A stretch of DNA of 64,000 bases, from the NCBI GenBank assembly GCA_963921425.1, contig OY992835.1, positions 744,001 through 808,000 on the forward strand. The letters are read 5' to 3'. Position 1 is the first letter of the stretch, and every line of letters begins with the position of its first letter. The notes beneath the pieces were generated by a model. It was not told where the DNA came from and searched no databases. It saw only the letters and a program-made list of their open reading frames with translations. Origin of the DNA: Dryas octopetala. Lineage: Eukaryota; Streptophyta; Magnoliopsida; Rosales; Rosaceae. Positions 56,561 to 64,000 of this stretch are shown here, in pieces. A program made the position numbers and the translations under genes.

Positions 56561-57114
56561 TTGTTCCGAGCACTTGAGGTAGGCACTTTGAAATTCTTCC
56601 TAGCCATTTGATTTGTTGATTTTGCCTTGGAAAATCTTGGAAAATTTAGAACTGTGAGAAATTGTAGTCGTCCAGCCTGATGCGGGCCTTGAAATTCTGA
56701 TTTAGAATTTGTGGAAAATGTGAGTAGGGGCAGGTGGAGGTGCGGGTGGGTATGAACCTTGCCGAGCACTGGGTAGGCCACACGCCTTCATTTTTGGACT
56801 TTGTAATTTATTGGGTGTTGTGTTGTTGGCTAGGTACATAGGAAACAAGATAAGTGGGTCGGAACCCGTCTGAGCTGTTGAAGCCGCGAAATACAGGTAA
56901 AGCTTGGGTTTTTATTGCTCTTCCTCTTGAATTGATATTGTGAATATTGGCTTTGATAAATGGTTGGTTATGTGAACATGTGAAAAAGTGATAGGGTGAA
57001 TGTTATCAAATTGGGGGTGGAAGAGCTATATGAGGGGTGGGAAACCAGTAGTGATTTGATATGTCCATGGTGTTGTCTTGGTATTCCGAGCACTTCCCAT
57101 CTTGATTTTTTGGT

Positions 57115-59279
57115 TTGTCTTGGATGGGTAGGTGTGGTGGGGTCGGACATTCCATGGTTTCCTCAGACGATTCGTTAAGGGAGGGCAATTCCATGGATGA
57201 TGGAGAGTCCGACCAGACGTCTACAAGTGATGGGACACCGACGAGGCCAAGTGTGCCCCGACCCCGGATGGGGTGTGGAAACATGGAGGTGGGCAAAGTG
57301 CTCAAAACTGTCCAAGAGAGCCTGTCCATGGTGAGGGAAAGTGAAGGGAAGGACACTGGTAGTGAGGACAGTGATGATAGAGAAACGCCCACAAGTGGTG
57401 GTGATGTAGGTAGGCACAGGGTACCTAGGACGTATTGGTCCGTGGATGGGCTGTGTGAGAATAAGATGAAAGAGGAGGAGCTTGAAAAATTGAGAGTGGA
57501 GTTCCAAATTCCCGATTACATCTATCTGAGCCTCCCGGGAGAGGGTGATGTCTCGAGTGACCCACCGGAGGGGCATATTTTGTGTTTTGCCAAAAGTTTT
57601 CACCATGGGTTTAGACTTCCTCTCCATCCTTACTTCCAATATATGTTAAGAAAGTTAGGAATTGCGCCAGCTCAACTAACACCCAATAGTTGGCGAACAT
57701 TAATTGGGTTGTATATATTGTTCCGAGATGAAGGGTATGGTGCCCCGAGTATGGCTCAATTCTCAAACTTGTTTGAAATTAAGTCGAGCCCCAATTTGCG
57801 AGGGTGGGTGTACTGCTCGCAGTTGGCAAACAGGCAATTCACTGATGGTACGACTCTCCAAATACAGGTGGGCCACCCAGACGCTCATAAGGACTGGAAG
57901 AAAAAATGGTTTTTTGCGAGTGGAGCCTGGGAATTCGGCCGGAGTGAGAGGATGACCATTAATAGAGTGCCGACGAATTTCCACATAATAGGTTGTCTGT
58001 TTGAGCCGATGCAATGGTCTGTGTACACTTGGATTATTAGCTGATATTGTGCTTGTACTAATAGTAGTCTTTAGTTGTTTTTTTTTGCAGGAGGTGAGTG
58101 GGAGAGATTGCCATTGTCTGAAGAGAGTGTGGAAGAGGTGCGGAGGGTGCTTAGTCGACCCGCCCGAAAATTGAGCGCCACATACCTTCTGTCTCCTGAG
58201 AAGTTGGCCAAGTACGGCTTTGGAGCCCCAGGTGATTTTCTGTACTTCCCCTCTTGAAGTGTTGGTTGCTGAAAAAAAATAACTTGTGCTCATTGGTTTT
58301 GTTGTCTTACAGTGAAAATGGCCAATATGAAAAAGACAAGTAGACCGGTTGGTCCTGCCCCGCTTGCCCAGAGGAGGCTGATGATGGGGGCGTTATTGGC
58401 CGGGAGTGGCTTGTCCCAAGGGAATACAAGTAGAGGTGCGCCGGTGCCTGGGAGTATGAGGCATAGTGGGTCGACCAACACCCTTGTTCCGAAAGTGACT
58501 TCTCCTGGGAGGAAAAGGAAGACTGGAGTGGATGTGGCAGAGCATGGGAGAGAGGGCAAGAGGGCAGCTAATGTGCCTGACCCGGTCCCAGAGGAGGATC
58601 GTCTGGTAAGGCAGGCGGTGACAGATTTTGGAGGGTTGCTGAAGAAGGGGAGGGATGACCGGGTGATCGGCGATGGTGCTGAGCCGCTATCTGTTCTGCA
58701 GCGGGCCTTTTCGGAGCAGTCCTAGGTAAGGGAGGGTGGTATATCATAATGAGATGTCCAAAGTTAAAACTTTATAGCATGTGATAACATTGTTGTGACA
58801 TTGGACCTGGCAGGCACTGTATTTCACTTATTAGGCACATGTTAGTGTCCTTGCCACGGTGGAGAAGATAGGACGAGATGTCGAGCTTTGTGGTGTGGAA
58901 GGACAGAGCGCTCTCAGCCGAGGAGAAGGTCAGTACCCTGGTCGGGCAGAACAATGCGTTGCAGGCCGAGCTACTGCAGGCCAGGAAGGAGGCGGACCAG
59001 GCTAGGCAAGAGTTGGAGCAGTGCGGGCAAGAGCTGAGTCAAGCCAAGCAGGAGTTGGACAACGAGTATAACAGCGGCTATGCAATGGGCTTTGGCGATT
59101 GCAAATTAGAACTCGAGAAGATGTGCCCTGATTTTGACTGGGACCGCGTGCGTGGTCTGCTAGGGGCTGGCAGTAATGATGGGCATGCCAACGTCCCAGA
59201 GGGAGGTACCCAGGGGGAAGAGCCCGAGGATGGAGCATCCACAGGTGGGGAGCATGACATGGGAGAGGATCCCAAATAA
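57115..59279 (+). CDS. Antisense accessory gene of the Tat element (Transposase_28-like)
   Basis: A plus-strand gene opposite in direction to gag-pol. Exon-like blocks: 57115 to about 58000; 58092-58231 (GEWERLPLSEESVEEVRRVL ... KYGFGAP) after TTTGCAG and before GTGATT; 58313-58725 (VKMANMKKTSRPVGPAP...) after TTACAG; 58878-59279 with a coiled coil (KVSTLVGQNNALQAELLQAR...). The first block contains SFHHGFRLPLHPYFQYMLRK and LTPNSWRTLIGLYILF, typical of the 'putative gypsy type transposon' family (Transposase_28). The function of this family is unknown. Extra antisense genes downstream of pol are known from some Tat elements such as Grande. The start is uncertain (57115 is the first ATG; an ATG at 57192 is also plausible). 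A stop at 58723-58725 and a frame change at the start of the last block suggest decay or alternative splicing. Confidence 0.65.
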
Positions 59280-59497
59280 ATGTTTGAAGCAAACATGGCC
59301 CGGAGGCAGGGGTGGGCGAACCATCTCCCTATTTTTGTTTGAGTTATATGGTCAGGTCGGATGTGGCCCGTACCAACTTGCAAACTCTTTTGATTATTAA
59401 GTTTGTACTTAATGATATTTAGATGATTTGGAGGGTGTCCGACCCGTCATGGGGTAGGATGCCCTTCTTTTTAATACATGGTATTGTGGAATTTTCT

Positions 59498-59640
59498 TGA
59501 ATGCATGGTACTTAGTTTCCCTTGAATGCATGAAATTTATTTTTCCTTGAATGCATGGTACTTAGTTTCCCTTGAATGCATTCTCCATAGCCGCCCTTGA
59601 ATGCATGGTACTTAGCTTCCCTTGAATGCATGGTACGGAT
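59498..59640. repeat. 25-bp tandem repeat, about 5.7 units
   Basis: Units start at 59498, 59523, 59548, 59573, 59598 and 59623, each beginning TGAATGCATG (one has TGAATGCATT) and mostly continuing GTACTTAGTTTCCCT. The repeat lies between the accessory gene's end and the integrase stop, i.e. between two convergent genes. Confidence 0.9.
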
Positions 59641-59799
59641 ATGGGTAGGGTCGGATGTAAGATGGCCCGGAGGTCCATACAAACAATCAACACTTTGAAT
59701 GAAAATGAAGAAAAAAGGGTGTCCGTGGTAGGACATTCATTTATTAAAGTGATAAGATAGATGAAATTGAAAAAAGTCCCCGGGGGGTACAAGATGTGT

Positions 59800-61062
59800 C
59801 TACTTGTAAAAGTTGAGGAGGTGCTCGGCATGCCAAGGGTGGCCGAGTTCCTTGCTGGTTATGGCGCAGAGCCTGTATGTGCCCGGACGGATGACTTCAA
59901 TGATTTCGTATGGTCCTTCCCAGTTAGGTTTCAGAGCACCCGTTTTGGCCAAGGTAGTGCTGCGCAGGACCCAGTCCCCCACTCGAAAGTGGCGAGGCTT
60001 AACTTTAGAGTTGTAGTACCGAGTGACCCAATGCTGGTAGGCATACTTGTGTAGCTCAGCCTGGGTCCAATGCTCTTCAGCTAGGTCGAGACTTAGGACT
60101 AGCTGGTCAGCATTTTGCTCAGGCTGAAATGTGTCGAGGCGATAGGAGGCAAGTCCGACCTCAACTGGGATGACGACTTCAGAAGCAAAGGCCAAAGAAA
60201 AGGGGGTTTCCCTGGTCGATGATCGACAAGTCGTCCGGTAGGACCATAAGACTTCGGGTAGGAGGTCAGTCCACTTTCCCTTCTTTGCATCAAGCTTGGT
60301 CTTCAAGGTATGTTTAATGGTCTTGTTGACAGCCTCGACCTGCCCGTTGGCCTGAGGATGACCAGGAGAGGCAAAGAAAACCTTGATGTTGAATGTGGAG
60401 CAAAATGATTTGAACTCTTTGTTGTCAAACTGTTTGCCATTGTCAATGATAATGGCGTAGGGGAGACCAAAGCGGCAAATTATGTTCTTCCATACAAAGC
60501 TCTTGATGGTCTGGGTGGTTGCCTTTGCCAAGGGTTCGGCTTCTGCCCACTTAGTGAAGTAGTCCACTGCGACTACTGCCATCTTGACTTTTCCTTTCCC
60601 ATCTGTCATTGGTCCGATTAAGTCGATACCCCATTGGGCAAAGGGCCAAGGACTGTTCATGGTAGTCAGGGGCTCGGGTGGTTGGCGCGGAAAAGTTGCA
60701 AATTTTTGGCACTTTATGCATTTCTGGGTGAGCTTCTTTGCATCAGCGCGGAGGGTCGGCCAATAATAGCCTTGGCGAATGGCCTTGTGGGCTAAAGATT
60801 GGGCCCCTGCATGATTGCCACAAACCCCTTCATGGATCTCTCGGAGGATATAGTCGCCTTGCTCGGGGGTAAGGCATCGTAAGTATGGCATGGAGAAACC
60901 TCGCTTGTTGTTGATAATGGTATATCGGGAGGCTCTATGGCGAAGGCGCTGAGCCTCGGTCTTGTCCGCAGGTGGGTTCTCATGCTTAAGAAATGCGAGG
61001 AGAGGGTCCATCCAACGAGCTTGTTGCTCAGACTGGCAGACTTCCATAACATCAGTGCTGCG
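59800..61062 (-). CDS. Tat element integrase
   Basis: The frame is open from the codon after a TAG at 61065-61063 down to the stop at 59800; the first ATG is at 61047. Zinc-binding HHCC: IHEGVCGNH..., KCIKCQK. Core domain: WGIDLIGPM (first Asp), IIIDNGKQFDN (second Asp), HPQANGQVEAVNK (Glu). C-terminal domain ends with the 'GPYEIIEVIRPGTYRL' and 'HPWHAEHLLNFYK' motif common to plant Gypsy integrases. It integrates the cDNA into host DNA. In a working element this would be continuous with RNase H; here a single in-frame TAG separates them. Confidence 0.9.
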   Translation of the reverse strand, partial: RSTDVMEVCQSEQQARWMDPLLAFLKHENPPADKTEAQRLRHRASRYTIINNKRGFSMPYLRCLTPEQGDYILREIHEGVCGNHAGAQSLAHKAIRQGYYWPTLRADAKKLTQKCIKCQKFATFPRQPPEPLTTMNSPWPFAQWGIDLIGPMTDGKGKVKMAVVAVDYFTKWAEAEPLAKATTQTIKSFVWKNIICRFGLPYAIIIDNGKQFDNKEFKSFCSTFNIKVFFASPGHPQANGQVEAVNKTIKHTLKTKLDAKKGKWTDLLPEVLWSYRTTCRSSTRETPFSLAFASEVVIPVEVGLASYRLDTFQPEQNADQLVLSLDLAEEHWTQAELHKYAYQHWVTRYYNSKVKPRHFRVGDWVLRSTTLAKTGALKPNWEGPYEIIEVIRPGTYRLCAITSKELGHPWHAEHLLNFYK

Positions 61063-62289
61063 CTAAGGTAAGAGCTCGACTGGGACAGACCTTCCGGAGG
61101 TTTGGTCAACAGCCGAGGCAAGGCGAGCTAGGGCATCCGCCCTCTCATTGTCTGCTCGAGGGATTTGTATGAGCTGATATGCTGAGAACTGACTGAGTAG
61201 GCTTTGAACTTTGGTGAAGAAGGCGGTCATGCGCTCACCGTTTGTCTGGTATTCCTGTGTGACTTGGTTCACCACAAGTTGAGAATCGCTGTAGATTTTG
61301 AGTTGCTCAACGTCCATATGTAGTGCCAAAGATAATCCGGCAAGGAGGGCCTCATATTCAGCCTCATTGTTGGATGCCTGGAAGCCGAATCGAAGAGCAT
61401 AATCGATGGTGGTTTGGTCAGGGGCGATCAAAACAAGTCCGGCTCCACTGCCCTGCTGGTTAGAAGATCCATCAACATATAAAGACCAGATTGGGCGATT
61501 TAACTTGATTGCTGGAGTGGAAGAAGTTGGTGGGTCGGTGGTCGACACAATGGCGGAGGAGGGCTCAGCCTCGGATAGGAATGTAGACTCTGAAATGAAG
61601 TCTGCAATGGCTTGTCCCTTGATCGCGGGCCGTAGGCAGTAGGAAATGTCAAATTCGCTCAGCTCAATGGACCATTTGATAAGTCGGCCAGAGACCTCAA
61701 GTCGCTGCAAGACTTGCCTGAGCGGTTGATTGGTGAGAACCACAATAGGGTGAGCCTGGAAGTATGGGCGGAGGTGCCAGGCTGATGTGACCAAGGCAAG
61801 GGCTAATTTTTCTATCTCTGGATATCTGGTCGCAGCATCTTGCAGGGCCTTGTTGGTATAGTACACCGGGTGCTTAACCTTATCCTCAAGTCGAATTAGG
61901 ACCGAGCTGGTGGCTGTCAGGGAAACGGACAAGTAGAGGAGTAGCTCTTCCCCTGGCTCGGGTTTAAAGAGTAGAGGTGATTTGCCCATATACTCTTTAA
62001 GGTCTTGGAAAACTTTCTTACACTCCGGAGTCCAGTCAATATATTTTGTCCGAGCCTTGAGGGTTTTGAAGAATGGGGCGCAACGGTCGGTGGCCTTAGA
62101 TATGAATCGTGTCAAGGCGGCGACCCGGCCTGTTAGGCTCTGGACTTCCTTCTGAGTCCTAGGAGATTGCATATCGATCAAGGCTTTGATTTTTTCAGGG
62201 TTGGCCTCGATCCCCCTTTGGCTCACCATGAAGCCAAGGAACTTTCCCGAAAATACGCCGAACGTGCACTTGGCAGGGTTCAGGCGCAT
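61063..62289 (-). CDS. Tat element tandem RNase H domains
   Basis: A 408-codon open frame. It starts with the end of the reverse transcriptase (MRLNPAKCTFGVFSGKFLGF). The Gypsy RNase H region follows ('IDWTPECKKVFQDLKEYM' ... 'LLLYLSVSLTATSSVL' ... 'IEKLALALVTSAWHLRPYF'), with the usual catalytic positions changed. From about residue 266 there is a second, archaeal-type RNase H with all acidic residues visible: LYVDGSS, NNEAEYEAL, IYSDSQLV and ADNERADALARLA. Dual RNase H is the signature of the Tat lineage, in which the first domain tends to become non-catalytic. The frame is preceded by a TAG immediately before the ATG at 62289. Confidence 0.9.
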   Translation of the reverse strand: MRLNPAKCTFGVFSGKFLGFMVSQRGIEANPEKIKALIDMQSPRTQKEVQSLTGRVAALTRFISKATDRCAPFFKTLKARTKYIDWTPECKKVFQDLKEYMGKSPLLFKPEPGEELLLYLSVSLTATSSVLIRLEDKVKHPVYYTNKALQDAATRYPEIEKLALALVTSAWHLRPYFQAHPIVVLTNQPLRQVLQRLEVSGRLIKWSIELSEFDISYCLRPAIKGQAIADFISESTFLSEAEPSSAIVSTTDPPTSSTPAIKLNRPIWSLYVDGSSNQQGSGAGLVLIAPDQTTIDYALRFGFQASNNEAEYEALLAGLSLALHMDVEQLKIYSDSQLVVNQVTQEYQTNGERMTAFFTKVQSLLSQFSAYQLIQIPRADNERADALARLASAVDQTSGRSVPVELLP

Positions 62290-63037
62290 CTAGTACTTCT
62301 TGAGCACTGAAAACATCTCGGAAAGTTTGTGGACGTGGTCCTCCCGCCCGGACACTCTTGACAAGCATGTCGTCCACATAGACCTCCATGGACTTACCAA
62401 TATACTCTGAGAAGATGGAGTTGACCAAACGCTGGTAGGTGGCCCCGGCATTTTTGAGTCCGAAAGGCATGACTTTGTAACAATATAGGCCCCTATCAGT
62501 GATGAAGGCCGTATTGTCCTGGTCGGAGCTGTGCATAAGGATTTGGTTATAGCCGGAGTAAGCGTCCATGAAACTAAGGAGTGCATGGCCTGCTGTGGCA
62601 TCAACCAGTTGGTCAATTCGTGGAAAAGGAAAGCTGTCCTTGGGGCAGGCCTTGTTGAGGTCGGTGAAGTCCACGCACATCCGCCACTTGCCATTTGACT
62701 TTTTGACCATCACAACATTGGCGAGCCAATCCGGGTAGGAAACCTCGCGGATGAAACCAATTTTTTGTAATTTGTCGACTTCGTCCTTCATAGCAGCATA
62801 GATTTCGGGCTTGTACTGCCTACGCTTTTGTCGGACAGGGCGGTGCTGCGGATTAAGACTCAGGCGATGGGAGATTACCTTCGGAGATATCCCGGGCATG
62901 TCATCATAGGACCATGCAAAGACTTTGGCATTGGCACGAAGGAAGTGGATGAGTTCTTCTCGGAGACCAACACTGAGTTGGGTTCCGACCCGAACCTTGC
63001 GGTCCGGGTAGGCAGGTGAGATGAGAACTTCTTCCAC
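62290..63037 (-). pseudogene. Tat element reverse transcriptase, frameshifted
   Basis: From 63037 the frame contains RRQYKPEIYAAMKDEVDKL, SNGKWRMCVDFTDLNKACPK, FPRIDQLVDATAGH, PFGLKNAGATYQRLVN and the active-site YVDDMLVKS. An extra G near 62345 then shifts the frame; the correct continuation (EDHVHKLSEMFSVLKKY) lies in the next frame and ends at a TAG just before 62289. The core is otherwise conserved, so the damage is recent. Confidence 0.9.
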
Positions 63038-63089
63038 ACAATTGTCATCCGGTTGGGCAATAGCTCTAAAAGATGAATCACGGGGATCT

Positions 63090-63685
63090 TCAGGAGGATC
63101 CGGGGTAGGGCAGGGGGGAAACAGAAACAGCCATAGAGGGCTTGGCCTCTTTCTTCTTCTTGACTGAAGTCGTATAGCATGACCTGGCTGATACCTGGTT
63201 GCCTTTGACTACCCCCGTTCCACATGGGGTCGGGAACTTGATTAAAAGCAAGTGAGTGGAGATCATAACCTTCAGTTGGTTAAGGGCCGGTCGTCCCAGG
63301 ATGACGTTGTAAGCTGTAGGGCAGTCGACCACAAAAAACTGAGTGGTTGTGGTAGCAGACGAAGGATACCTCCCGAGGGTAAGGGGGAGGTAGATTCCAC
63401 CAAGAGGGGTGACCATATCGCCCGAAAGCTAAGTAAAGGAGCAACTGACCGGTCAAGCCTCTCCTGGTCAATTCCAAGAGCTGTGAAGGCTGAGGCGAAG
63501 AGGATGTTGACGGAGCTACCACAATCGACAAGGATCCGAGCCACGTCGAAGTTAGCTATGGTGGCCTCAATGACCAAAAGGTCATCGTGTGGAAAGATTA
63601 AATCACGTTCTTCCTCCTCAGCAAAGGAAATGGGCGACCATCCGAGCTTAGGAGTCTTTTTGCCACGGTGGAAGTCTACAGCCAT
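63090..63685 (-). pseudogene. Tat element protease region, frameshifted
   Basis: The first frame has IFPHDDLLVIEATIANFDVA and RILVDCGSSVNILF, the retropepsin active-site region, with DCG in place of the usual DTG/DSG. The downstream half continues in another frame (LGGIYLPLTLG ... FFVVDCPTAYNVILGRPALN) from about 63416, with stops before the reverse transcriptase. The Thr/Ser-to-Cys change at the active site may itself reduce activity. Confidence 0.8.
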
Positions 63686-64000
63686 AACGCCGGAGCATTG
63701 CTGAGCACTTCGGGCGTATTCCTTGCTAGCCCTGTTGGAGTTGCCAGCGAGGGTTGGGCCCCCACAGATGGTATTGACTCGCCCCCGTCATTGTCCTTCG
63801 GTCTTGGCCTTCTCAGTGGCCTCCTTTCGACAAATTCGTCCAACTTTCCTGCCTGTACCAAAGTTTCTATGGCCTTCTTAAAGGCTCGACATACTTCAGT
63901 ATCATGGCCATGGTCGTCATGGTAAAGGCAAAAAAAGTTCTTGTTGGCCCGGTACCGTGTTTGTGGTGGGCGAGGTGGGAGCTTAGGAAGTATGTCCTTG
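63676..64000 (-). pseudogene. Tat element Gag C-terminus (partial, runs off edge)
   Basis: The minus-strand frame reads FFCLYHDDHGHDTEVCRAFK and then KAIETLVQAGKLDEFVERR, the conserved C-terminal Gag motif of plant Gypsy elements (C-x-x-H...HDTE.C..L...IE.L...G.L..F). The rest of Gag and the 5' LTR lie beyond 64000. Confidence 0.8.

Larger units (their letters stand above)
54755..64000 (-). mobile_element. Gypsy/Tat-lineage LTR retrotransposon (5' part beyond window)
   Basis: On the minus strand from the right edge: Gag C-terminus, protease, reverse transcriptase, RNase H, second RNase H, integrase, then a non-coding stretch with a plus-strand accessory gene, and a 3' LTR at about 54755-55559. 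Two RNase H domains in tandem mark the Tat clade of plant Ty3/Gypsy elements. Several frameshifts and stops make this copy defective. The 5' LTR lies outside the window. Confidence 0.85.

Noticed and set aside
56001..56781. Long minus-strand and plus-strand frames in GC-rich DNA
   Set aside because: Degenerate 'gctcgggtcgga' repeats leave all frames open; the proteins are Ala/Pro/Arg/Ser repeats with no family resemblance.
61406..61642. Plus-strand frames opposite the Tat pol genes
   Set aside because: They are shadows of well-supported minus-strand RNase H and integrase domains; the genuine antisense gene is confined to 57115-59279.

Overview
The window looks like nuclear DNA of a eudicot plant. 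It has intron-containing TIR-NB-LRR (TNL) genes, plant Copia and Gypsy/Tat retrotransposons, a plastid DNA insertion, a tRNA-derived SINE and AT-rich intergenic DNA. The TNL style, with a post-LRR C-JID domain and five phase-compatible exons, would suit a rosid such as Rosaceae. That placement is inference; the species cannot be fixed from sequence alone.

Layout. (1) 1-5100: transposon debris: one arm of a Mutator-type MITE, the 3' end of a Copia element, a pyrimidine-rich tract and a duplicated intergenic repeat. (2) 5100-22490 and 36200-47960: two versions of one resistance-gene block, each a convergent pair of TNLs. TNL-A (+, 5626-9611) faces TNL-B (-, 22311-18449); TNL-D (+, 37243-39730) faces TNL-C (-, 47791-44195). 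Only TNL-B is open from start to stop through five exons (1120 aa). A has two single-base frameshifts, C a 9-bp repeat expansion plus a deletion, and D several deletions, one patched with copied intron sequence. A roughly 4 kb tail carrying a plastid fragment (ndhF plus a group II intron domain V hairpin) was duplicated together with B and C. (3) 10179-13602: a 5'-truncated Copia element between A and B. (4) 22790-34391, between the two blocks: a probable CACTA-type element carrying exons of at least three unrelated housekeeping genes on one strand: an ATG18/PROPPIN autophagy gene, glutamate-cysteine ligase (GSH1) and delta-1-pyrroline-5-carboxylate synthase (P5CS). A complete, very young Copia element (26918-33608, LTRs with no difference seen by eye, 5-bp target duplication, open polyprotein) has inserted into the ATG18 exon. 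(5) 35118-36851: two solo LTRs. (6) 48985-50164: a small non-autonomous Copia derivative with a SINE nested inside. (7) 50420-51164: decayed En/Spm-type ORF. (8) 51165-54754: no recognisable gene. (9) 54755 to the right edge: a large minus-strand Gypsy/Tat retrotransposon with two RNase H domains and, on the opposite strand, an intron-containing accessory gene of the Transposase_28 type.

The genes do not form a pathway. The unifying theme is a TNL cluster evolving by block duplication, decay of most copies and repeated transposon insertion. The most unusual object is the multi-gene capture element at 22790-34391.
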